From contig CM022665.1 in NCBI GenBank assembly GCA_012295275.1, forward strand, positions 6,821,976 to 6,885,975: DNA of 64,000 nt, read 5' to 3'. Under the pieces are notes generated by a model. The model saw only the letters and a list, made by a program, of their open reading frames with translations, had not been told where the DNA came from and made no database searches. Shown here in pieces: positions 39,829-53,432 of this stretch (positions are counted from its first letter, which is position 1; each line of letters begins with the position of its first letter). Source of the DNA: Chrysomallon squamiferum. Lineage: Eukaryota; Mollusca; Gastropoda; Neomphalida; Peltospiridae. The position numbers and the translations under genes are program-made.

Positions 39829-40272
39829 TCCTACATTTCGCAAAAGTTGTCTTCCCATCTCTATCAGTGCAACATTTCAGTTAATAATTTTTTTAGGCGC
39901 TCGATTAAAACAAACAAACAAAATAAATAAATAAATAATAACAATAATAAGAAAAGAAAGAAAGTAAAAGTGTGTGTGTGGGTATATATATATATATATA
40001 TTTGAATAATTCAATTTAATAGGGGGTGATTAATATGTTTTCGAAATGTGATTTATTTGTTATTTTATTAATTGATTAATGAACTTATTGTTATTATTAT
40101 TATTTTTTGATGGTTTTCCTTGTCTTTTCTTTAAACAAAAAATAATTACTCTCCTAAAATTGTATCTTAGGTAAAAAAAAAAAAAAAAAAAAAAGGCTTA
40201 AATATCTTGCATAAGTTTTTCCACCATAAAACATTTATGTAATAAAAAAATTAAAAAAAACGTTCAACCCGA

Positions 40273-40290
40273 TGACGTCACCACTCCAAT
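40273..40290. promoter_or_regulatory. Consensus CRE with nearby CCAAT
   Basis: TGACGTCA (40273-40280) is the full palindromic cAMP-response element. CCAAT follows at 40286-40290 within a small GC-richer patch (40261-40320). It lies between the divergent PPP6R and SINHCAF genes, so it could serve either. Confidence 0.4.
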
Positions 40291-41005
40291 TAGGAAAGGC
40301 TAAAACGGCGACGTTCAGTAATTGTGCAACAGTGTCATTTTTATTTGTGGTAGTTTGTTTTAATAACACGTCGCTGAAAACAGTAAAATAATAACTTGAA
40401 ACTATAAATTTCGAAATCATTAACATGGTGCATGTGACTATGTTTGTGTGTGTGCAAGTATTATTTATTAATTATTATTCTCAACAGAAAATATAAATAG
40501 AAACGATAATTTGATGTCCAAAGGTGATCAACTAATTTCTTTGAATATAATACACTGACAGTTTTATTTTATACATTTTTTCTTCTTCTTTTTTTTCATA
40601 ACTAAACTTTTATTTAGTATTTTTTTTTGTTTGTTATACTTACTTTTTAAAAATAAAATATTTTATCCATATCCGCCTTGCAGAAAAGGTATATATTTTT
40701 TTTGTTTATTTGCTTAATTTATTTCTGTACTTTATAAACTTTCATGTGTGTGAAGTGGGAAGTGTATGGAAACGATTACTATGAAAGTACGCACAGCATG
40801 AAGACACATGAATGAAGCGAACCATTATAGCCCCACTGTAGCCATAAAAATAAAATAAAAAATAAATTTAAAAAACGTTAATCTTTTGACTGACTGATTA
40901 TTTTTAGATGGTATTTCTCGTACGAATAATTTATCAAATGTCTTAAATTGTGTTTAGATTCTTCAAAATAAACCTTTTTAATGTAACTTTGAAAAGTAAT
41001 CTTAC

Positions 41006-41007
<2 letters not shown>

Positions 41008-41049
<42 letters not shown>
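41008..41049. repeat. (AAT)n microsatellite
   Basis: About 14 AAT units. Confidence 0.95.
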
Positions 41050-41589
41050 TTCATACATCTTAATTATATAACTTTGAAAGAACATGATTGTGTAGTATTT
41101 TATTATTGTTTATAATTCACCAGTTAAAGTCATAAGGAAAATAATTTATCTTAATAAAATTGTGTTAATCAAGGGCCATTTTATATATCTGAACGTATTT
41201 CTTGAGAATTAAAAAATTAACAACGACAGGAGAAGAAAGTTTAGGCTCTAAAAAAGATAATATTATTATTGATTGTGCTGTAAACATTATTGAAACGAAC
41301 AGAATTATCTCCCTTGGACCATTTGAGAGAACCGACTCAAAAAGTATATCTATAAATTAATAGAAGTGAAAAAGAAAAGCATTCCCCTCCTCTCATAAAA
41401 AAAAAAGAAGGAATAAAATAAACGAAAAATATAGAAGAAATGAATTTTTTTCAAACAAATACAAATTTGTACAAACGGGGAATAAACATTTTGATTTTAA
41501 ACGTAATGATTGGTTGGAAATTAAGACTACGGTTTAGAAAGTAATACAATAATGGTTTGGCAATCTCGCATTGCCATTGGTCACACAGT

Positions 41590-41687
41590 ATTTGCATTCC
41601 CTTCGGGTCACTTGTCAGTTGTTCTTTTTCATTCATCGTGTGGGAAGCAGACTTATTTTGAAAATTAGCCAAGTGTCATACATATCG
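41590..41687 (+). other. Candidate untranslated first exon A of SINHCAF
   Basis: A less AT-rich segment ends at a strong donor, CATATCG|GTAAGT (GT 41688-41689). The SINHCAF start codon exon begins with an acceptor at 43234, so at least one upstream non-coding exon is needed. The 5' border is not defined. Confidence 0.35.
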
Positions 41688-42002
41688 GTAAGTTTTACAA
41701 TATTAATTTTTACCAGAAATTATGATATTTTGATATCTGTAATACAGATGTCAGTAATAAAAATAAAAATGAGACGTTGCGGATGTGTATGTTAACATTC
41801 GGTTGTCATCAGCTAAAACTTTAAAAAAAAATAAAAAAAAAAAAAAAAAAGCGAAATACGTTCTAAGCAGACGGACAATGTTTCGCGCTTAATAAAAATA
41901 AATAAATAAATAATAATCTTAGCAACATGACAACTACCCTATAATGAAAGGAATGACACTAATTAATAACGAATAAGATTATTAATCTTCCACAGTATTG
42001 AT

Positions 42003-42080
42003 GTTACTCAGTTTTGTGAATACTCTGAATAGCGATCTCTATTTGTACCGTATAACATAAATTAATATTTAATAATTTAT
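42003..42080 (+). repeat. Dispersed repeat, copy A
   Basis: This is the + strand partner of 37942-38021 (about 71 of 77 bases identical in inverted orientation). It lies upstream of SINHCAF. No coding potential, no terminal repeats seen. Confidence 0.8.
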
Positions 42081-42639
42081 TATTTATTTTTAAATTGTTA
42101 TAATAATATGAATGTCTGTCTGGTTCGGTTCAAGTTATACTGTTAAGTACCTGACAAGTGGAAGTCAGTTTGTCGTTACAGGAGCTATTTGTCTCGTTGG
42201 AGTAATAATAGCTTGTTTAATTTCGTTTGAGAAATAGACCCGGTAGACCGGTCTAGACTAGAGGTATTTTCTTAAATGTTAATCTCTAAAGTCGTTTACA
42301 AAATAAATAAATATACAAATTTCATGTCCTTACTCAAATAATACTAAAAATGAATAAATAAATTTTAAAAAGAAGAAAAAAAATTCACAAGCTCATGCAT
42401 GACCCAGGCATATATTTCTTGATAGTCACAATGGATGTTCTTTGTTCGGTCCGGTTTCGGCGGCAAAATTACGCTGAAAAAAGCGAATGACACGAATAAA
42501 GATTATGAATTTTATGTAACTGTATTATTTTACTACAGTTTACAATGTATTTCATCAAAAATCACAAATTTCTTTGTTCTAAAACGTGGATACAAGTTCT
42601 AGTACAGAGCGAGTCATTATTATAAGCGCAAGCGGATAC

Positions 42640-42738
42640 GCAGTTTGACCCAGTCTTCACTGCATAAATCATTATAATGAGATATATTTAGCTGGCTCCT
42701 TTCCCAGCTGGGTCAGTTTAAGTTCAGTCCGAGAAGTG
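42640..42738 (+). other. Candidate untranslated first exon B of SINHCAF
   Basis: GGGTCAGTTTAAGTTCAGTC (initiator-like TCAGTT and TTCAGTC) is followed by GAGAAGTG|GTAAGTTAG, a strong donor at 42739. It is an alternative to the segment ending at 41687; either could splice to the acceptor at 43233-43234. Confidence 0.35.
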
Positions 42739-43256
42739 GTAAGTTAGATTCCATTTTCAGTGGAATGTAGGCCTCGTTTGAATTTCTTCACAGGATTTGG
42801 AGAAACGGAATTATAACTGATCACTGGTATATTTAATTCAGGTGACTTAAATACACCATATCTTTTATCCGTTGAAACACGAAACAAGAATTCAGAATTG
42901 CGTGTACATTGTGAATCTGTAACAACTGCACTAGGTGAACCTGGAAACGGGCGTTGAACCCAAATTTAACAAGTTCTCTTTGTTAATCAGGTAGACAAAT
43001 ATAACTGTACTTACAATTTATTACTTTCATATTGTATTTTAGCCGTTATTTCAAAAAACGTTAAACAAATTTCAGTGAAAAATGAACGAATAATTTTAAA
43101 TTTTTAAATAAAACTGTAGGTTGTTCGCACTCTCGCAAATGGACGGATAATACGTGGGCGTTCTTTTTCTTTTTTATTTCATAGAAGAATAATTTTGTCC
43201 ACAAAAATTTGTTATGTTTTATTTGTCCTTTTAGCCAAAACAACGATTTGATAGCC

Positions 43257-46200
43257 ATGTTCAGCTTTCACAAACCAAAAATCTATCGCAGTATGAGTGG
43301 CTGCTGTATTTGTCGAGCAAAATCATCAAGTTCTCGCTTTACTGATAGTACCAAATATGAGAGGGATTTTGATAAATGCTTCAGGATTCGCGAGGAAAGA
43401 GCAGGCGAAATTTGCAATGCTTGTGTTTTGTTGGTTAAACGGTGGAAAAAGTTACCAGAGGGAACAAACCGGCACTGGCATCACGTAAGTGTAATTTTTT
43501 ACATCAAATTTTATTTTTATTTTTATTTTTATTTTTATTTTTATTTTTATTTTTATTTTTATTTTTATTTTTATTTTTATTTTTATTTTTATACAGCTGA
43601 ACACAGGCATTTAATATAAATTATAATTATATATGTTCATTATTATTATTATTTGTTCATTATTATTATTATTTGTTGAGAAAACTTCAGTACTATGCAT
43701 TTTATATGCATCTAAATGATTTTATACTAATTGTGAATGAAAATTTATTACAAAGTTTTAGTAAAATTAATCTAAAGATAATTTGATGCTTATTTTTTTA
43801 GTAAGTAACAGCTAAAATATTTAACTTGGAACAATATTGCCATAAATATTACAGATTCCGTAAAACTTTTTATATTTGTGTATTTTCTTCTATTATTTAT
43901 GCCATGTTTATCTATCCATTTTCACTGCTAAAACCATAATCTCTCAGTATAATAGGCCAATTTATACCTTTGAAAGAAATGTTATTTGTTCCACTTGACT
44001 GGATGCTGGTTTGGCCAGATCCATCACATTATCAATGTCCTGGAAGGCTTATGTATAAATTTATATTGCCTTAAGCAATCTTGGCTCTAGAGGTCAACTC
44101 TTTCTTGAGTCTTTGTTATGTAAAATTTATATATGTCGCAGCCATCATAGTGATACTGGTCAAGTCTTCATAGTAAAGTGTTTTTGTTAAATGATGGATA
44201 TTTATTTATTCTTAATATTTTATGTAGATGTGTTTCAATAGCTACATACAGTTGCATACTGTTCTCAGACATATACTTGTAGATATTAAATTTGATTTTG
44301 TGCATGAAGTATAGATGCAAATGTGTGAAATTTTCTAGATAATTTCTTTCAAGTTTGATATTTCTTATTTTCTTTGTTAGCCTGAATTTATTTTGGAAAT
44401 TTATATTTCTGATGTTAAAAAAGAAATGTAGCAAGCAAAAGGAAAGGGATATTGAAAATACATGTCATCATCTTAAAACAAGTTTGTTTCAGAATGTGGT
44501 GGAAAATTCTGGATGTATTGGATGTTGTATGCAATTAAGTGTGCAGTTATTTTTTGACACATCTTTGCTAAAAAGAAGAAAAATTTATTCTTAGGTCAAG
44601 ACATTACTTTTTAGTCATAACCTATATAAATATTTAAAAGGAAAGCAGTATTAATTTAAACATTTAAAAGATGATAGCAACTTCTTACCTCTGACCAGAC
44701 ACATGTTTATAAATTTCATTACTGAAATATAAATTACATTCTAGGATCAAATATTTTGAATAACTAGTAAGGGTAGTATGTTATCAACTAGTTTATACAA
44801 ATAATATTATCATATTTCAAATTCAAAACAAACAAATCACCTAACAATAATAATAATTGAAATACTAATTCAAAAGTAAATGACTTGCAGTAAATTTTGT
44901 ACTACAGATACAGTGTAACAACAATATTTCACTGATGTATTTACTTATAGGTAAGAAAAATGTAATTTAAACATTGTACAATAATGTTTCAGCTGCCATT
45001 CTTGGCATTCTCAACATCAGGGCATCTCTTTAGGTCAGAAACTTGGCCTCTGCTGACAGATTTGATTAGCAAAGATTGAAGGAAGTCAGAAATAGTTTCA
45101 ATGCTCTGTGTTTTAGACCTGTATCTGTTAAAGTCATCTAAAAACTATTGCTACTTTTTCTATCATGTTAAGAATTTTCTGTACCTCCCAGGCCACTGGA
45201 TTTTTTTTTTTTCTTCTAATACATTCTGTTATTTGTAAACATTTTTATTAGAACCTACAGACATAGAGTGCATAGAATAAAAATCCATAAATGTTTACAA
45301 TTTCAGTTGGACTGGGATGTGTTAAATATATACTACAAAACAATAGTTTAAAAAATGGCCGTTTTATACCTGTCTATTATGGTTTTTAATGACAAAGAAA
45401 AATTGTTATTAATAGCATTCACGATAAATAAAAGTAAGCACTGATTTATACCTTGTTGGGTTTAACCTTCTGAACTCTACTGCACAGATATTTTTCATTG
45501 TTTTTCTGCTCTGAAATAAAATATCCCTCCCCACAAGAAACAAAAACCAAATAAACAACAAAAATGTGTGTGTTCTGTGTGAAAATAACTGCTTATTAAT
45601 TTAAAGGCTTTTTTGTTGTTTTGTTGTAATCCAGACTCAGCTGTTAACAATTATAATTTTATTGGATGAGAATAACACAAAAAATGAAGAATATATATGC
45701 ATTTGGAATGTTGTCTTTAAACTCTTTTTTTTAACACTCAGTACTTCATATTCCAAAGTTAAGAGATAATGTATATGGCAGACCTTACTTAGGAGTTCAC
45801 TTATCTAGTAGAAGGTGTGACCTTGGATGCTGTTCTGATGGTTGTTGCTTGATAACAGCAGCAAGTTAATGAACCAGGCAGCTGAGGATTATTTACAAAT
45901 ACTTTCTAAAGCCAGGGTTTTACAGTTCATAGGGTCAGAATTGTTACATAACCTGAGCCATATGACTGTCATCTGCAGCATATTACCACAGTGTAACAAC
46001 ATGCAGACACATGTTACAAATGCAAACATTCTGTTAGCATTTAAATGCACCAGTGAATTCCATGATATTGATACACACTTTTGTGTGTGTATATTTACAT
46101 GTGTATATATATATGAGCATTTTATGTCAGCTGTATTTGATGTGAACGAGATATTTTGTTTTCATTTATTCCTTCTTTAATCATATAATTGGCACCTAAT

Positions 46201-49200
46201 CTGTACAAATGTAAACAAGAAAATGTTTCTAGACACCCAATCCAGAATTCTATGTAAAGTACTTGCACATATATCAACAGGCATGGAGAAAGGTGTACTA
46301 CTCATGGAGGATCAGGAGACGATGCTCAGGATTATGAAACCAAAACTGTATTGATGATAAATTATAAAAATGAAACTGATTGACCAGGGATAATTACAGA
46401 AAATTTGAACTGTTTTCATGATTGTTCAGAATGTCAAATAATGAAAGAACACAAGAACAATGCTGTTAAGTTCTGTGTTTGCTACCTTTGTTTAAGATAT
46501 TTTTGTTTAGCTTTATTTAGCTTTGGCTTTTTCTGTTGTTTTGCCACTGGATTTTGATTGATCCTAGGTCAAATGCACTTGTCTACTAGATCTTCCCTAG
46601 TTTACACATGAAGTTTACAACCTGCTGTTCAAACCTAATGTGACAACATTCATCAAAGTGGAATCTGGATATTCAAATTTGTTTTATTGTCACTATATAA
46701 AGCATGCTGTTTTGTAGGACGGTACTTTTCATGTGGATTACACAAGGAAGTCATGATGAAGCCTAGGGCAAAATACGGTGACCTCTGCTGAATCATTATT
46801 GATTTAGAAAACTAAGTTAATCTATGCTCCATTGTATCTAGTTGTATTATTATTTTACAAATCCTTTTTCTTTCTTTTTTTCTTTTTTTCTTTTTTTGAG
46901 GTTATATGTTAGTACAGACAGTAGCCATTTTGACTCTTTTTAAAACGTATCAATTATTTTTTTAAATTTATAATTAATGCCACATATACAAGTATCAAAT
47001 TTCATGTTTTGAAATGTAATGTTAGAACCTATGGAAAGGTTTAATGTGATTCTTGTCAGAAAGATGTATGAACTCTGATGAGGGAGACAACATTAGGTGG
47101 AAACAAAATGAGTCATGTGCAAAGAAGTGAAAAACTACCTTACTCCTCAGCATGATTAACATACAGAGGAGTGGTTTCTGCAGTACAGTCACTCTAGCTA
47201 TGATCAGTTGTTGGGTGTTGCCTAACTGATAACATTAATCTGTGTTACTGGGCCACTAACTGGTGTCTCTTTACACTCGGCAAACAGACAGAGCTGTGCA
47301 AGAAAGCCAGACAGTGTTGAAATTATAATGAATGTTAATGTCAATTTGCATTTTCATTTTTTAACACGAGATTGACAAAAATGTCTTGTTCTGTTTGCCG
47401 TTTCCTAAACATTTGCTTCAGATAAGATTTTTGATGTAGTGCAAAATGAAAGAGAAAAATGCATTTCTGATGAAGTTATTAATAATATAAATTTTAGACT
47501 TGTGCACACAAGTTATCTCATTACCTCTTTGTGAAAATCCAGTCGTAATATATGTATGCAAATAAGAAAATAAATATATATGTAAACTATTATGTGGATC
47601 AGTTCCCAAACATTCCATTTGTTCCTCTGATTTCTAATGTGTTACCAAATTCAGGTGTCCCCATCCACCTCTGTTTTGAGAGTAAATACCAACTCCACAA
47701 CATATAATATTTTTCAGTTGTTACAAAAATATAATATCTGAAAAATAAAAATAACAAAAGATTGTTTAATTTAATAAAAGTGAATGCATTTGTCTGACAG
47801 ATTTGTTTTTATGAAAACATTCTAGATATCAGTTATGCTACTTCTATATTATTTCATACATTTAAACTTTTTTTTTTTCTTTCTAAAGTTTTGAAAATGT
47901 ACTGAAATAGCTCTTGAAAACTGAAACTGATAGTGCTTTATTATCTGAAGTAATGTACTTCAGGAGGAGCTTAGAATAAACATGTTGGCTTTAATGTGAA
48001 ACATTTTCCAATTAATATTTAGCTCTTTTTATTCTTAAAAGTAGCAGTTTTAAAATACATACATGTGTATATATATACTGTTGACTTTATTTGTTGTTTT
48101 TTTGAAACAAATTATCTTATAATTTGAATATATGCAATTTTTCATCTAGGTTTAAGAAAAACCATGTTTTAATATTTGTTTTAAGTAGGAAAGTATAATG
48201 AAATTCAGATATTTTATATACAAATTTTTTAATCATACTGTCTTCCTGTTTTATCTGTAATTAGCATTAATTGGAGACTTTTTAGATGTTTATTGACTGA
48301 TTTCTTTTTAATAAACTAAATGTATGTCTGTAACGTTACATGATTTGACCAGTTTGTTGCTGTACTGAAAATGGCTGAACCATAGTTAATGGCAAACACT
48401 GAAAAGTGCTATTTTTGGTCATGATTTTTAGCATAGTTTATCTTGCATTCTCACTGACTCATTCAGGTTTGCCCAGGTAATGGCAGTATCCAGAGGCTGA
48501 TTCATTGCAGTATTTTTAATAAAGAATGTTAACTATTGGCAAAATACTTCAATCTCTTAGGAATATAGTTCAGGAATGTTATGTTAGGTGAGCATATTAT
48601 TTTTAAAATTTTTTAAATAATCTATATCTTTTGATGATGATTTTTCAATTACAAAAATAGAAATAACTTTTGAAAGGCATACATCAATACTTGTCCTAAA
48701 AAGCCCCACTTTCTGTTGACAATGGTTTACAAAATAGCTGTATTTAAGTCAACTAACTTCAGCATTAGATACCATAATTGATCTTAATGACAAATCTTAT
48801 AGCTGTGTTAGTCATTAGTGAACAACAAAGAAAGAAACAAAACAGATTTGATATTTTCCATTCTGCCAACTCGAGCTCAACTGATTTTTAAAGCCTTCAC
48901 AGGAATAACAACATTTTCTGACAGATCTCTTCATTCATGAAGGCAGCCTGGCCATCTGTTGTGAACTCCTGACCTGATGATCTCAGAGTGATTTCAGTTT
49001 TGCTTTTTCCTCTTTACATGAACAAGATAGAGAAAAAAAAAAGAGAAGAAAAAAGAACTGAATCGCTAAAGCTTAGTAACTTTGTCTTGTATAGTTCATA
49101 TTTTTATATTTTCATTAGAATACAGATCTGTATTGGTCAAGCATTGCCAGCACTCTGTTAGGACTCTGTTAGGCATATATGTAGTGTGACTGACCATTTA

Positions 49201-52200
49201 ATGTTGCCAGTAATAGGTAGGCTGACTGTTTGACCTCAGAGCCTGGTTATTCTAGATTGGACACCTGTCCTTGGTGACTGTATGGAGGAATTTTTCCACA
49301 GTTGTTGCTTGTCTTAAGAAACATATCACTTTTTCAGACAGCCACAGAGGAAAGTTAAAGATAATGATTTGGAAAAATGCATATTTTTTTGGTTGTTACT
49401 GTTTTATAAATGAAATAATTAAAATGTAATTAAACGTTCTTAATCTACATGAATAAATTTGTCGTTTAATTTCCTAAACAGTATGCATAGTAGTAGATTA
49501 TATTTAGATCCTATTTTAAATACACTGTATAAATGTTACACAACAACAGTACATGTTGCTTATTTTCAGAAGCTTCCAAACAGAATATAATAATTTTCAA
49601 CTCTGTGGGTGACAGTATCTGATCAACATAATTTAAAGCAATTTTTTGTAAACATTTTTATGTTTATTATTTTTTCCCCACAATTTTTTAATCTGGTAAT
49701 GAAACAATCTGTAAATAAAAATGGATTTTTATTTTTTCACTCTTACTTTCATGTATTAACACTAATCAGGTGGGTCTACTTGTGATTAACTTTGCAATGG
49801 TGACAGTCTCACTGTTGTGATAATGATACTGGCCTTGTCTAGTCAAGTTCAACATTGGACATCTATTGTCATTGTTCTTTTAATGATACTAAACTTTGAA
49901 AATATTGATCTTCTGTAAACTACCTGCAAACCATAATTACACACAATGTTTCTTTACCTTTCTTTGTCTCAAGGACAGCTTGTGTGAATATTAGCACACT
50001 CTGTTAGATGGATGTTTATCTGTGTATTATTTTCTTAAATCTCTGTATATGCATGCCCTATACCTGTCACAAGAATGAAACAAGGCATTTTTAAATAAGA
50101 TTACAGGTGTATGTGGAACATAAAGTGTACACACATAATTTAAAAATTCATTTATACATCATTTCTATCATCTTAAAGATTCATCAGTTTACAATAGCAT
50201 TTTATTTTCTCAAGTAAAATAGTTTCCAACAAAAAATTGCCTTTAAATTATATTTCTAATTTCATTTGAATATTTTGAGATTTACGTTTCAAGATGAATA
50301 AAATACTTGAACTCATTAACATCATTTAAAATACTCACATGTGCTCAGCAAATTATTTCAAAATCGTTTACATTTTTATTTAAAAATAATAAAATAAAAA
50401 TAAAAATAACAGCAAACAACATCATTCAATATTGGCTGATTTGCCAATATTGGTATCATTTGCCTCTAGCCTTTTAACAGTACTATAGCTCCATGCTGAA
50501 ATGCTCATCTACCATTTCTGTGGCCGACATTCTAAAAATAACATGGCCACTGCCTGCCTTCTTGCTGCACTGTCAGTTCCAGTAGTGTGTATAAATCAAT
50601 AGAAACCTGAATTGAGCAGACTGCTGAATCTAATAGAAGCTTTTACAGGCAGCCATAATTATTTGTGTTTGTGTAGGCATGAAAAGAAAAATATTTTATA
50701 TTGCATTTTAATATATAAAGTGAAAGCCTGCCACATTCATTTATTCATAAAACTTAAAATTTCTTTATGCTTCAGAATTTGAAAAGGAAATTTAAAAAAC
50801 AAAACAATGTTGTTTTTTTTAATTTTTAAAAGCTTGATGATGATGAAATATGAAAAAGTGTACTTTTATTAAATATGCTTTTTCACTGATTTTTTAATCC
50901 ACAATAAGATTCAAGTTAAATGCTTATGGTGAAAGGAAAGTTTATTAAACCAATCTGAATGGCTTGTTTGTGCCTTTTATAATGAAACCATATCCTTACC
51001 TATCTATCCTTAGTTTCCTTCTGTGTTAATCCATTGACAGTCTACAGTGTCTATTAGCAAATATGTTTAATAATGGAAATCAATAGTAACTGTTGAAAAA
51101 GTGATTAATAATAACAGTTGGATATTGCCTCAAGAGCTGACCATTAAAATAGCTGATAATGTGAAGAAAGAAGGTGTCATATTTGATGTCAGAATCATAG
51201 TTAAATAAATTATTTATTTCAAATGTTTTTTGCATGTTGGTGACATTTCCAAAAAGTCTGAAATTGCATGAATTAAAAATCAATTTGAAATTTAAAAAAA
51301 AGGATAAAAAAATGTAACCTTTACTGCACATATTTTTTTAATAAAATGTATTCTGCAGTAATCTCTTAATATTTTTTTATGTTACTAAAAATTGAAGTAC
51401 CTATATGTCAAATAAAATTTGAAGAGTAAAGGTTCAACAAATTCAGTAATGACTTAGCAGTTTTATTAATAACAGAAGAAGCAATAACATGTGTTTTACA
51501 TTCAGGAGTATTTTTGAATATTGATTATTTATGTAATGCATTCTTCTGAAACCTGGAAAATTAACTTGACTGCAATAAAATTAAACAATTTCCTGGAAGC
51601 TTTGACTGACCCAGTCTAAATTCTAAATAATTCCTTACAGGTTGTGGATGCAAGAGCAGGCCCTGGGACAAAATCAGCACTGAAAATCAAGAACAAGAGC
51701 CCAGTGAAATTCAAAAAGCACAAGACAAAGAAACTTAAGCCTAAAAGAGAACAGTATCCCATCATTCCATGTCCAAGTCCGATCTCAGATGAGTTCTCAG
51801 GTAATTCGGTCACTGACCTACTTGCACTACTTGTACAGCTATGTGGTATAACTCCCTCTACAAACATTAGCTGTCAGGAGAACGGCATGAAGGGAAAATA
51901 CATGCCACAAACAGCGTGTACCTTTTTAGGTCACAGTTGTATATGCACTAGCAGGCTAGATTTCTTGTATTTAGATATGGGTGTGTTTATTTAAACATTT
52001 CTTTGTAAAGTTTTCTGAACAAGGATTTTATTACTTTTACTATGTTTAGCTTTTTAAAGTGGATAAAAATAATTTTCATTATTTTCATTTTTTTAATTTT
52101 CCAGATGGAACGATTTTTTTTTTTTTTTTTTTTTTGGTTATTGTTAAATTTGTATTTGAACCAAAATATATTATATATAAATAAATAAACAGCTGTGTTG

Positions 52201-53432
52201 ACTTGTTTTTATCTTATTTGTTTTTTGTTTCCTTTCTTGCAAAGATGAACTGAAAATAATTAGGTTAATCACTTCAGTGTTTACACCTTCAGTGGAATGT
52301 GAAAACTTACACTTAAAAACAAAAAAAGAAGCTTTTTCTAAAATACGATTTATATGATTATAGAAATACGTATGGACATACTGTACAATTTTAAACAAAA
52401 AAGTATTTTCATTTTCAAAAATAAAAATTCATAACTGCTAACACAATTATAGAGACGACAAAAAAAAAAAAAAAAAAAAAATAATAATAATAATAATAAA
52501 ATAAATAAATAAAAATGAAAAATAATATTAGGGTTAAAAATAAAAATCCATTAAACAATTTGGTAAAATTTTATTTCTAGGAGAGGACAGTTGTGATAGA
52601 GCACTCCAGTTTTCCAGGAAGTTTTCATTAGACTTCAGTGATGAGTCAGACAATGAGGATCCAAATCAAGTTTCTCGAGGAAAACACTGCAAACGATCTC
52701 CCAGCAAAGACCGAATCAGTTCCTTTCTTGATCTCACTTACTGGAAAAAGTAAATATTTATTAATAGTCTCAGTAGGTTAGACAAATTAAAAATTGTACA
52801 CATTATCTGTTTAAAATGAACAATAGTAAATATATAAAATTCTATACTTCTTATTTTGATTTTTTTTTTTAAATATATGTGTGTGTGTGTGTAAAAGTAC
52901 TGAAAACATTTTTTGAAGTACAAATTAAATTGTCATTGTCAGGACTGATAAGTTACTTTTTCTCATTATCATTGCAATAATGTATTTTATAAATGAAGAT
53001 TATATAATACTGTATGTACAAAAAGGCACATCAGATCTTTTCCAAAAGTAACAGAACATAAATAAAAAGTAAAAATTGATGGTATGTTTCAGGACACAGG
53101 TTTGTTGTGGAATCATATTTAAAGGAATGAATGGAGAAGTACTGGTGGATCCAAGGCTTTTGAAACCATGTTTCTCCTGCCGAAATCAAAAAACAGTCAA
53201 AAGTGAGATTCATCGCAGTCAATCGGTGGAAACAGAAAGCAACGTGAGTTCAAACAGTTACAATGACAATGACTTTCTTGAAACAAAAAGTGTCGATTCA
53301 GAACAAAGCACACCATCTTTTTCAATAGACAGTCATGAAAATGCTGCTGCTTATGCTCTTGAAAGACTCACCTGTGCAGCAAACAAGCTGGAGGCAAGAT
53401 ACACCCACCGAGCACTAGCAATGGAATGTTAA
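43257..53432 (+). CDS. SINHCAF: SIN3-HDAC complex-associated factor (FAM60A)
   Basis: SINHCAF is a nuclear subunit of the Sin3-HDAC corepressor complex and affects cell-cycle and hypoxia-response genes. Coding exons are 43257-43484, 51641-51800, 52581-52749 and 53093-53432 (TAA 53430-53432). They join in phase to 298 residues. The start MFSFHKPKIYRSMSGCCICR is near identical to the vertebrate N-terminus, so ATG 43257-43259 is the start; upstream in-frame sequence is 5' UTR (acceptor at 43234). The cysteine-rich atypical zinc-finger region is intact (GCCICRAKSSSSRF...GEICNACVLLVKRWKKLP), followed by VVDARAGP, a lysine-rich stretch, a serine/acidic segment and the second conserved block FLDLTYWK...CCGIIFKGMNGEVLVD...KPC. 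Human SINHCAF is 221 residues and ends soon after that block; here about 85 residues follow, ending in an apparently helical ALERLTCAANKLEARYTHR. The second conserved block supports orthology strongly. Confidence 0.96.
43485..51640 (+). other. SINHCAF: SINHCAF intron 1 of the coding region (8.2 kb)
   Basis: This large intron starts at GTAAGT (43485). It contains the hexanucleotide array listed separately, a tandem copy of GTTCATTATTATTATTATTT near 43636-43676, and otherwise unremarkable AT-rich sequence. The open frames at 44355-44594 and 45842-46180 have no recognisable protein or splice support. I see no further exon. Confidence 0.6.
43509..43591. repeat. (TTTTTA)n hexanucleotide array
   Basis: About 14 uninterrupted TTTTTA units starting 25 bases after the SINHCAF exon donor. 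They are followed directly by TACAG, so they form a pyrimidine-rich tract in front of a potential acceptor. Confidence 0.95.

Noticed and set aside
45842-46180. 112-codon open frame in the SINHCAF intron
   Set aside because: No recognisable similarity or splice sites; the end is cysteine/phenylalanine-rich AT-biased translation.
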